A stretch of DNA of 7,114 bases from an uncultured Clostridia bacterium (GTDB taxonomy: Bacteria; Bacillota; Clostridia; Oscillospirales; Acutalibacteraceae), in NCBI GenBank assembly GCA_947174455.1, contig CAMWIZ010000041.1:1-7114 (forward strand), read 5' to 3'. The translations under genes and the position numbers were made by a program. Within the stretch, counting starts at the first letter, position 1; each line of letters starts with the position of its first letter. A model generated the notes under the pieces. The model worked only from the letters and a program-made list of their open reading frames with translations. It was not told where the DNA came from and did no database searches. Shown here piece by piece: positions 1 to 5,158 of this stretch.

Positions 1-109
1 GTCCATTTTCTAGTGAACCAATAGTCTGCCTCGATACTTCCAAAAAAGATGCCAATTCTTCCTGTTTGATGCCCCGTTGCTTCCGTAATTCTTCCAATCG
101 GTTTTTCAT
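1..109 (-). CDS. XRE-family HTH transcriptional regulator, N-terminal part (cut by the left window edge)
   Basis: Thirty-six codons are visible, starting MKNRLEELRKQRGIKQEELA and continuing to SLENG at the window edge. This is the start of a Cro/C1-type helix-turn-helix: helix 1 with LEELRKQRG, then helices 2 and 3 with QEELASFLEVSRQTIGSLENG. The family of very small (about 65-75 residue) Bacillota XRE regulators starts at residue 1-5 in just this way, so the protein is probably short and nearly all DNA-binding domain. The ATG at 109-107 is supported by a perfect AGGAGG at 115-120, five bases upstream, and by a consensus promoter further up. Such regulators commonly repress their own promoter and that of a following membrane protein; the dyads around this promoter fit that. 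It is a separate transcription unit from the pilus operon, and nothing in the sequence shows that it controls the pilus genes. Reading too short for the usual ORF cut-off, but confident. Confidence 0.88.
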   Translation of the reverse strand, partial: MKNRLEELRKQRGIKQEELASFLEVSRQTIGSLENG

Positions 110-126
110 CAGTTCCTCCTTTCTAT

Positions 127-189
127 GTAAAGTTTACTTTCCATATTTTCATTATATCACAATTTCAATATATGTCAAGCAAACTTTCC
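127..189. promoter_or_regulatory. Paired operator-like dyads flanking the regulator promoter
   Basis: A perfect 11-bp dyad GTAAAGTTTAC lies at 127-137, between the -10 box and the ribosome site. A related imperfect dyad GCAAACTTTCC lies at 179-189, directly upstream of the -35 box. Both fit GNAAANTTTNC, and both are followed or overlapped by the direct repeat ACTTTCCAT (136-144 and 183-191). Their centres (132 and 184) are 52 bp apart, about five helical turns, so bound dimers would sit on the same face of the DNA. The likely ligand is the XRE protein encoded just downstream. The match and spacing are seen; the binding is inferred. Confidence 0.55.
151..178 (-). promoter_or_regulatory. Sigma-A-type promoter of the XRE regulator gene
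   Basis: On the minus strand a perfect -35 box TTGACA (178-173) is followed after 16 bp by a perfect -10 box TATAAT (156-151). Transcription would start near 144 and give a leader of about 35 bases carrying the AGGAGG ribosome site at 115-120. Both hexamers match the housekeeping consensus fully, so the unrepressed promoter should be strong, which makes repression by a bound regulator likely. Confidence 0.85.
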
Positions 190-371
190 ATTTTTATTCA
201 AATTTAATTTATTTACCATCTACCTTGCTCTCTCCCTCTGTTATGTGCTGACTGCTCTCGGCTTGCGGTAGCTAACGTATGATTTCGAATTTGCTGTTGC
301 TTTGCTCTTGCCAACATTGCCTTTATGAAATGGTCACGCTCGGTTAATTTCCGTATTTTGGCAGTAACGGT
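190..371 (-). other. Non-coding or decayed stretch with a possible gene remnant (213-371)
   Basis: Between the regulator promoter and the MITE-like element there is no gene I can recognise. On the minus strand a frame stays open from inside the element down to a TAG at 215-213. It encodes a basic, Arg/Gln-rich tail of about 52 residues outside the element (TVTAKIRKLTERDHFIKAML near its start). It has no ribosome site or start of its own outside the repeat, so it looks like the 3' end of a gene whose front was lost, perhaps when the repeat inserted or by deletion. It could also be chance. I cannot name a family. The remaining bases, 190-212, are AT-rich spacer. Confidence 0.25.
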
Positions 372-536
372 TAGGGCGTACCTGCAAAGTCCTAACACGA
401 CGTTTTTTGCCAGATTTAGGGGTGATTTGCTTCGTCATAAATGCTCGGAATACGTCAGTATTCCTCTGCTTTTTTCTCGAAATCCCCTTAACTTGGACAA
501 AAATTCGTGCACTTTTACGTTTTCAGATACGCCCTA
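372..536. mobile_element. MITE-like palindromic repeat element, 165 bp
   Basis: The element begins TAGGGCGTACCTGCAAA (372-388) and ends with a sequence whose reverse complement is TAGGGCGTATCTGAAAA (536-520): 15 of 17 terminal bases match. The inner parts also pair: TTAGGGG at 416-422 with CCCCTTAA at 484-491, the T-runs with the A-run near 494-503, and a perfect GGAATAC/GTATTCC stem around a four-base GTCA loop at 447-464. The whole unit is thus one long imperfect hairpin. If the termini are taken as GGGCGT...ACGCCC, both ends are bordered by TA, which fits the TA target duplication of IS630/Tc1-mariner-type elements. No transposase is present, so it would be non-autonomous. From memory, similar TAGGGCGT...ACGCCCTA repeats are scattered in gut Clostridia genomes, but I could not search. 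Lying just past the last pilus gene, the folded RNA may also end or protect the operon transcript. Confidence 0.6.
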
Positions 537-588
537 GTATTATATGATATAAAACTTTTACTGCAATCGCCTTTGCTAACTAAATAGA
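537..588. other. Short AT-rich spacer after the second sortase gene
   Basis: This lies between the TAA of the second sortase and the palindromic element. I see no stem followed by a U-tract, so no standard intrinsic terminator. A minus-strand TATAAT at 544-539 has only a poor -35 (TTGCAG, 566-561, 16-bp spacer), so a promoter here is weakly supported. Confidence 0.3.
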
Positions 589-1251
589 TTATTGCCCTAC
601 ACATCGTACAGTTACACGCTCCTGTCCTGTAAAGTTGCAGGTAAAAAGCGTCAAATCGTACTCGTCTGACACCATATCATCAACATCATACGGCATAAGA
701 AGATCTGTGAAGCTGACGGTATAGGAAAATATATTTCCGTCAATATCAGTAAAATATACCTTATCGCCCTCTGTAAGGTTCTGTATATTTCCAAAATGCT
801 CTGCATAATTGTGGGCACAAATTACAAAGTTTCCGTTGTATGCAGAACCACTGTAACAGCATGGTGCTGCTCGCAAATCGTTATAACTCCAACCGTCAAT
901 AATGGGAAGTTCTAAGTCCAAGGACGGTACTGTCAATACACCTATACATTCAAATGTGCTGACAGTCACAGTGGGCATTTTTACTTCAGGATTTAGAACA
1001 TAAAGCGGTGTACCGTTCTCATCAGATAAACCCTTCCGAATATCTGAGTCAGCATCTGCCGATGCACTGTAAAACAACTCCGAATTATATTCAGGAATCT
1101 CAGGCAATAGCTCCTGCATTATTGTTTCAACGGATTTTGCTGCCCTTGATTCATCATAGACATTGTATGCGGCAAGTACTACGGCTGATGCAACAAACAA
1201 CACACCTATGCACATTATAACATTAGATAACTTTTTCCTTTTGTCACTCAT
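589..1251 (-). CDS. Second sortase of the pilus operon, short form with a single N-terminal membrane anchor
   Basis: This 220-residue protein is a transpeptidase of the sortase superfamily, acting on the outer face of the membrane on LPXTG-type substrates. One membrane helix (about 10-29) follows a basic start, giving a signal-anchor. A linker of about 65 residues leads to the beta-barrel, which starts near FECIGVLTVPSLDLELPIID (100-119). The catalytic residues are visible: His147 in VICAHNY, Cys205 in LTLFTCNF, and Arg212 in GQERVTVR. It ends four residues after VTVR, with no C-terminal membrane helix, unlike the class C-type enzyme encoded upstream. The size and core resemble small class D-like or related sortases found beside LPQTG surface proteins in gut Clostridia, but I do not assign the class firmly. 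Its ATG overlaps the end of the LPQTG protein gene by 8 bp and has only a weak AGGGGA site, which suggests translational coupling. The natural reading is that it anchors or processes that neighbour. Last gene of the operon. Confidence 0.88.
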   Translation of the reverse strand: MSDKRKKLSNVIMCIGVLFVASAVVLAAYNVYDESRAAKSVETIMQELLPEIPEYNSELFYSASADADSDIRKGLSDENGTPLYVLNPEVKMPTVTVSTFECIGVLTVPSLDLELPIIDGWSYNDLRAAPCCYSGSAYNGNFVICAHNYAEHFGNIQNLTEGDKVYFTDIDGNIFSYTVSFTDLLMPYDVDDMVSDEYDLTLFTCNFTGQERVTVRCVGQ

Positions 1252-2527
1252 CGTCGGATCCCCTGCGGACTATAAAGCCAATAAAGAATATCACTAAACC
1301 CAAAGCTAACAGAACAGGTACTGCCCACCACAGCGTGCCTGTTTGAGGAAGTGACGGAGTATGCTTCGATGCAACGTCGCTTGATGGTACCGTGTCTGTG
1401 TCGGAATCATTGTCCGAATATGTACTACTGTCTGTGTCGGAATCACTGTCGCTTCTTGTATTTTTTACAATAAACGCAGAGTCCTGCTTTTCCACAAGCA
1501 CAGTATAATTGGGGACAGGTGTTTCGGCAACATACCAATCGCTTTCGCTGTTAATACCGTTCCACGTATGATACCAATTATTGCTTTCATTAAGCTCTAC
1601 AGAGTCATAAACCTTTCCGTTTTCAAATAATGTAACCGTAACAGATTTAGTTCTATCCTCCTCGTGTCCCTTATCGTCCCACTTTTTAAGCACACTGATT
1701 GAAGTTGAATTATTATCGGAATCAGTCTCTGTGTCTGTATCTGTCGGCGGATTGTCGGAATCGGTTGTTGTGTCCGTATCTGTTATCGGATAGTCAGTTT
1801 CAGTGTTTGTATCTGTATCTGTCGGCGGATTGTCAGAATCGGTTGTTGTATCCGTATCTGTTGTCAGATAGTCGGTTTCGGTGTTTGTATCTGTATCTGT
1901 CGGCGGATTGTCGGAATCGGTTGTTGTGTCCGTATCTGTTGTTAAAGTGTCGGTAGTGGAATCCGAATCAGTATCCGTAGTATAGGTGTTTTTCTCACGC
2001 TCACATTTAGGATATGAGGTTACATTATACTCAAACTTCTTATTCTTGTAATTAAACAGAGGCAGTGAAACAAGATACGGTTCGGACTTATATTTATATT
2101 CACCCATAGTTAAATTATCAGCCATTACCAAATACATACCCTGCTTTAGGTTGTCAGCCGCCGTAGTAAATACCAGTTCACCTTGATTGTCCGTTTTTCC
2201 GGATGATGTCGGCTTAATTTTGTCAAGCAGAATATATCCGTAAATTGTCTGTGCCAATGCGGGGTAGTCCTCGGTCTTGAGATTAACGTTCAGCGGATAG
2301 TCGTGAAAATCACCTGCAAGCGTAAAACGACACAACCCGTCTATATCGGCAACATAGTAAATGCTGAAATTTGCATTTGGAATTTTTTCATTGCTGTAAG
2401 CGTACTCAATTTTCAAATTTACTTTCTCACTGTCAACAACGGCGTCAGCCTCAATAATCGGCACTGTTAAAGTAAATAACAACAACATTAAAACAAAATT
2501 CATCAGAACCCTTTTAGCCGTTTTCAT
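1244..2527 (-). CDS. LPQTG surface protein with pilin motif, Asp/Thr repeat stalk and Cna-B domain (probable basal or accessory pilin)
   Basis: This 427-residue secreted, wall-attached protein has a signal peptide (about 1-29, probable cut near ADA/V). A SpaA-like N-terminal domain (about 33-170) ends in a YPK pilin motif (Tyr172-Pro173-Lys174). An Asp/Thr/Ser stalk (about 183-275) contains 26-residue tandem repeats. A Cna-B domain (276-358) shows a probable isopeptide triad: Lys281 in VLKKW, Glu335 in WYVAET, Asn356 in FIVKNT. A second Ser/Asp stalk (about 359-385), then LPQTG at 393-397, a membrane helix and a charged RRGSDDE tail complete it. The Trp-rich LPQTGTLWW ending is common in small Clostridia surface proteins encoded next to sortases. 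Its ATG overlaps the upstream sortase stop as ATGA, with GGAGG inside that gene. By analogy with SpaA-type pili it could be the base subunit linking the fibre to the peptidoglycan. The YPK lysine also allows that it is polymerised itself, so the exact role is inferred. Confidence 0.85.
   Translation of the reverse strand: MKTAKRVLMNFVLMLLLFTLTVPIIEADAVVDSEKVNLKIEYAYSNEKIPNANFSIYYVADIDGLCRFTLAGDFHDYPLNVNLKTEDYPALAQTIYGYILLDKIKPTSSGKTDNQGELVFTTAADNLKQGMYLVMADNLTMGEYKYKSEPYLVSLPLFNYKNKKFEYNVTSYPKCEREKNTYTTDTDSDSTTDTLTTDTDTTTDSDNPPTDTDTNTETDYLTTDTDTTTDSDNPPTDTDTNTETDYPITDTDTTTDSDNPPTDTDTETDSDNNSTSISVLKKWDDKGHEEDRTKSVTVTLFENGKVYDSVELNESNNWYHTWNGINSESDWYVAETPVPNYTVLVEKQDSAFIVKNTRSDSDSDTDSSTYSDNDSDTDTVPSSDVASKHTPSLPQTGTLWWAVPVLLALGLVIFFIGFIVRRGSDDE
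1721..1942 (-). repeat. 78-bp tandem repeat, about 2.8 copies, coding for a 26-residue Asp/Thr unit
   Basis: Within the LPQTG protein, residues 196-269 repeat with a 26-residue period around the core TTDTDTTTDSDNPPTDTDTN. The DNA shows the same 78-bp period: the plus-strand string GTCGGCGG recurs at 1743, 1821 and 1899. Copies are nearly identical in DNA, so duplication is recent and copy number may vary between strains. Each unit carries many acidic residues and a PP break, typical of an extended wall-spanning stalk. Confidence 0.92.
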
Positions 2528-3378
2528 TTAAGTTTCCTCCGTATCTTTCTTTTCAGTCGCTTTTTCCTGTCAATTATGACAGTTACAACAATTAAAGCAA
2601 GGAACATAGGTACCGCAATAATCGCTGCAACAATCTTCGGTTCAATCAAAACCGCTTCCGCAGGCACACGAATATTTCTCTTGTCCTGTTTATCGTCAAT
2701 TCTTTTTCCCCTTATAAGCAGTCTATGGGTGTTTACTCCATACGGTGTACAAGTAACAAGTGTACAGTAATCCTCACCGTCTACAATACACAATTCTTCT
2801 GTTTGTTCTGGTTCAACTATAAGTATTCTGTCAACCTCATAGACAAGCACCTCGTCAAGAACATAAAGATTAAACGTATCTTTTTCCTTCAGCTTATCAA
2901 GGTCGGTAAAAAGCCTTGCACTTGGCAGCCCTCTATGCCCCGAGAGAACGCAGTGAGATGACTCTCCACCAACAGGCAGGCTTGTCCATTCAAGGTGACC
3001 AATGCCGACTTGCATTGCTGAATCGTCCGCACCGTGATAGATTGGTAAGTAGCAATCAATACTTGGAATCTCTATATATCCCATGACACCTGCAGTTCCT
3101 ACATTAAGAAGCTGCCGATACTGATTTCTTTCATCGGTAGAGAGAACGTGCTTTTGCTTTCGACTCGCAAGAGTTTCGTTATACTGCAAAGCCGACTGTA
3201 AAATCTCCTCATACTCATTATCATTAAGATTTTCGATGTCTTGTACATAGTTTGCAATTACATGAGATTGGTGACTCTGATTCCAGTGATTACTGACAGT
3301 TGGGTACAGCAATAAGGACAATCCTATGAGCAACGCAATAATCAAAAGGATAATCGAAATATTATTTTTGAGTTTCAT
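2524..3378 (-). CDS. Class C-like pilin-polymerising sortase
   Basis: This 284-residue membrane-bound transpeptidase has a start of SD-supported type: AAGGAG at 3387-3392, eight bases before the ATG. It has an N-terminal membrane helix (about 7-25), a helical linker (about 35-90), the sortase barrel (about 97-226, from GVMGYIEIPSIDCYLPIYHG), and a C-terminal membrane helix (about 247-269) followed by a strongly basic tail. This two-helix layout is the mark of class C (pilus) sortases. Catalytic residues are His148 in LSGHRGLPSA, Cys210 in TLVTCTPYGVNTHR and Arg219 in that same motif. In the lid position (about 66-95) I see no Asp-Pro-aromatic motif, the classic lid of class C enzymes; instead the stretch reads ETLASRKQKHVLSTDE. 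The enzyme would cut the LPSAG and LPSTG signals of the two upstream-encoded proteins and join subunits by isopeptide bonds. The stop overlaps the next ATG (ATGA at 2527-2524). Confidence 0.93.
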   Translation of the reverse strand: MKLKNNISIILLIIALLIGLSLLLYPTVSNHWNQSHQSHVIANYVQDIENLNDNEYEEILQSALQYNETLASRKQKHVLSTDERNQYRQLLNVGTAGVMGYIEIPSIDCYLPIYHGADDSAMQVGIGHLEWTSLPVGGESSHCVLSGHRGLPSARLFTDLDKLKEKDTFNLYVLDEVLVYEVDRILIVEPEQTEELCIVDGEDYCTLVTCTPYGVNTHRLLIRGKRIDDKQDKRNIRVPAEAVLIEPKIVAAIIAVPMFLALIVVTVIIDRKKRLKRKIRRKLK

Positions 3379-3398
3379 TAAGAACTCTCCTTGTTGCT

Positions 3399-3430
3399 GT
3401 GGTTCGGAAGATTTAACCCTTCCGAACCAC
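3399..3430 (-). promoter_or_regulatory. Perfect 12-bp intergenic hairpin between backbone pilin and sortase genes
   Basis: GTGGTTCGGAAG at 3399-3410 and CTTCCGAACCAC at 3419-3430 are exact reverse complements around an eight-base loop. In the minus-strand transcript the stem lies 92 bases after the pilin stop codon and only six bases before the sortase AAGGAG site. It is not followed by a U-tract, so it is not a standard intrinsic terminator. More likely roles are protection of the pilin mRNA from 3' exonucleases, a processing site, partial termination, or limiting sortase translation. Any of these would give more pilin than sortase, which the pathway needs. The structure is seen; the role is inferred. 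Confidence 0.75.
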
Positions 3431-3522
3431 TAAAATACTTAATTTAATGATTTCAAAACTTCAGGCCATCCCAATATACTTATTCGATATATTAGGCGGT
3501 GTCGGTTTTTTGCACCTCTTAC

Positions 3523-5115
3523 TCAGTTCTCAGACTGGGACTTCATGCGAAGTTTTGCAACGAGAAGTACCAATGCACCTACGAAGATAACTCCGCCGAC
3601 TACATAAATGACAACCGTACCTGCACCACCTGCTGACGGAAGCTCTGAACCTGTATTGTTGATAACCGCTGTTTTAAGCTCACCGGCATTTGCAGTAACC
3701 GTGAATTCCGCTTCCCTATTTTCTTCAGTTGCGGTTATGCTGTTGCCGTTCTTATCATTTACAACAAGGGCTTCAATGCTTGCAGGATTATCCGATGTCA
3801 ATGTAGCAACAACTACAAACTCTACATCATCAGCCTTGTTATATCCTTCAGGTACTGTTGTTTCCTCAAGCTTATACTGACCTGCATCAAGACCGTTAAA
3901 CGTAAATGTCGTTACGTCCTTAATCTCGCTGCCAACATTCTGATAAGAATTTGACTCTGCATTCCACTTCATAAGTGTAAAACCTGCACCTGCAAGTGCG
4001 TGACCTTCACCGTCCACCTTATCAACAACAAGCTTGTATGTAAATACTGTTACCTTTTTCTCCGGTGTTTTGCCTGTGTCATCCGGTTTAGGATCGCCGT
4101 CACCTTCGTAGTACGGGTTGTCTGAGTACTCAAGAAAAACTGTGTTAGGGTTGCCGGTACCACCTACAATTGCATTGGTGTCAAGAGTTGCGGAATAAGT
4201 AACTACAATCTCTGTATCTTTGTTTACTGTTATAACATTTCCCTCAGCATCTTCCATACTAAGAAGGTCTTTAGTTAAAACATTAAGTTTTTTTGCTGCC
4301 TCGTCCCAAATAGATGTGAACTTATCTGTAACGACTGTTTCTGTTGCACCGTTTACTACGGTCACCTTAGCTGAATCGGCTACATATGTCATATTCTCCA
4401 TTGTATCATGGAACTCATAGTAATATGATGTATAGCTGCCGATGTTTTCTGCAACTGTACCTGTGAGCTTAAAATTAATTTCATCGCCTATATCATAGTC
4501 GGCTGTTTTGCCCCATGATGCATCTGTGTTTGTTGAATCATTAATTTCTTCAACTTCCTTTTCAACCGTCGGCAGCTTTCTCTTAACATTAATTTTAATT
4601 TCACTGTCTGCTTTTGTTGTGTCAAGCATAACAAGTGAATAAACTTTGTTTGTATCATCGTCATTGAAGTTTGTTACATCAACAACGAGCCAATAACCCT
4701 GCCTAACCTCTGTTTTTGTATTGCCTGTAAATACCGTATCCGCTTCAATCTCAGGATCCGCACTCAGTATTGCATGGTATACTCCGTCGGCAAATTCACG
4801 AATCCCCGCATCATCCAATGCATCAATATAACTAACTATATCAGCACCGGAATCTTCGCCTGTAGCTGTTTGAAGAATTGATGTGTATTTATCATTCAGG
4901 GTGTAAGCGTACAACGGCGTAGTATCAGCAGTATTGGTTGCATGAAGAAGATTATAACCCTTATATTTTCCGTCACCTTTAATTGTAATATAGGCAGTAT
5001 GTGTCGGCTCAGTTGTTTCATCTGCTGTTTCATCCGCCGACGTCACAACTGATGTCATGCTGAAAAGCACCATAATTGCTGTCAGAACCGCAAAAATCTT
5101 TTTAAATTTTTTCAT
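3523..5115 (-). CDS. SpaA-type backbone (major) pilin with isopeptide domains and LPSAG sorting signal
   Basis: This 530-residue secreted pilin has a signal peptide MKKFKKIFAVLTAIMVLFSM to about residue 27 (TSA/DE). Domain 1 (about 37-175) ends in INVKRK at 175-180; Lys180 occupies the place of the pilin-motif lysine (usually YPK), with Lys178 as alternative. Domain 2 (about 181-355) opens with LPTVEKEVEE, where Lys186 is a likely isopeptide donor. Domain 3 (about 356-488) is SpaA/Cna-B-like, with Lys366 in LVVDKVDGEG, an E-box YKLEETTVPEGY (Glu418) and Asn486. The sorting signal LPSAG (492-496) has Ala where LPXTG has Thr, then a membrane helix and basic tail. I chose the ATG at 5115: it has AAGAAGGA seven bases upstream and begins a proper signal peptide. 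The longer frame to 5286 would run back into the adhesin gene. It follows that gene by 43 bp with no visible promoter, so the two are probably co-transcribed. Confidence 0.92.
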   Translation of the reverse strand: MKKFKKIFAVLTAIMVLFSMTSVVTSADETADETTEPTHTAYITIKGDGKYKGYNLLHATNTADTTPLYAYTLNDKYTSILQTATGEDSGADIVSYIDALDDAGIREFADGVYHAILSADPEIEADTVFTGNTKTEVRQGYWLVVDVTNFNDDDTNKVYSLVMLDTTKADSEIKINVKRKLPTVEKEVEEINDSTNTDASWGKTADYDIGDEINFKLTGTVAENIGSYTSYYYEFHDTMENMTYVADSAKVTVVNGATETVVTDKFTSIWDEAAKKLNVLTKDLLSMEDAEGNVITVNKDTEIVVTYSATLDTNAIVGGTGNPNTVFLEYSDNPYYEGDGDPKPDDTGKTPEKKVTVFTYKLVVDKVDGEGHALAGAGFTLMKWNAESNSYQNVGSEIKDVTTFTFNGLDAGQYKLEETTVPEGYNKADDVEFVVVATLTSDNPASIEALVVNDKNGNSITATEENREAEFTVTANAGELKTAVINNTGSELPSAGGAGTVVIYVVGGVIFVGALVLLVAKLRMKSQSEN

Positions 5116-5158
5116 GATAAAATCCTTCTTTTTTAATAAATTGTTAGCCTTCAAAAGT

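Noticed and set aside
325..537. Plus-strand 70-residue frame over the palindromic element
   Set aside because: It mostly covers the MITE-like repeat and ends within its terminal inverted repeat; no ribosome site or family features are seen, so it is a by-product of the repeat.
539..566. Minus-strand promoter between the second sortase and the repeat
   Set aside because: The TATAAT is perfect but the -35 (TTGCAG) is poor, the region is AT-rich, and there is no convincing gene downstream before the regulator's own promoter.
1721..1942. CRISPR array
   Set aside because: The repeats are contiguous 78-bp coding units without unique spacers, in frame with a surface protein.
1699..1956. Plus-strand repetitive frame rich in Leu, Tyr and Cys
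   Set aside because: It is the antisense shadow of the Asp/Thr tandem repeats, whose 78-bp period keeps any frame open.
3399..3430. Rho-independent terminator after the pilin gene
   Set aside because: The stem is perfect, but the bases after it in the transcript are AGCAACAAGG, not a U-tract, so I call it a regulatory or stabilising hairpin.
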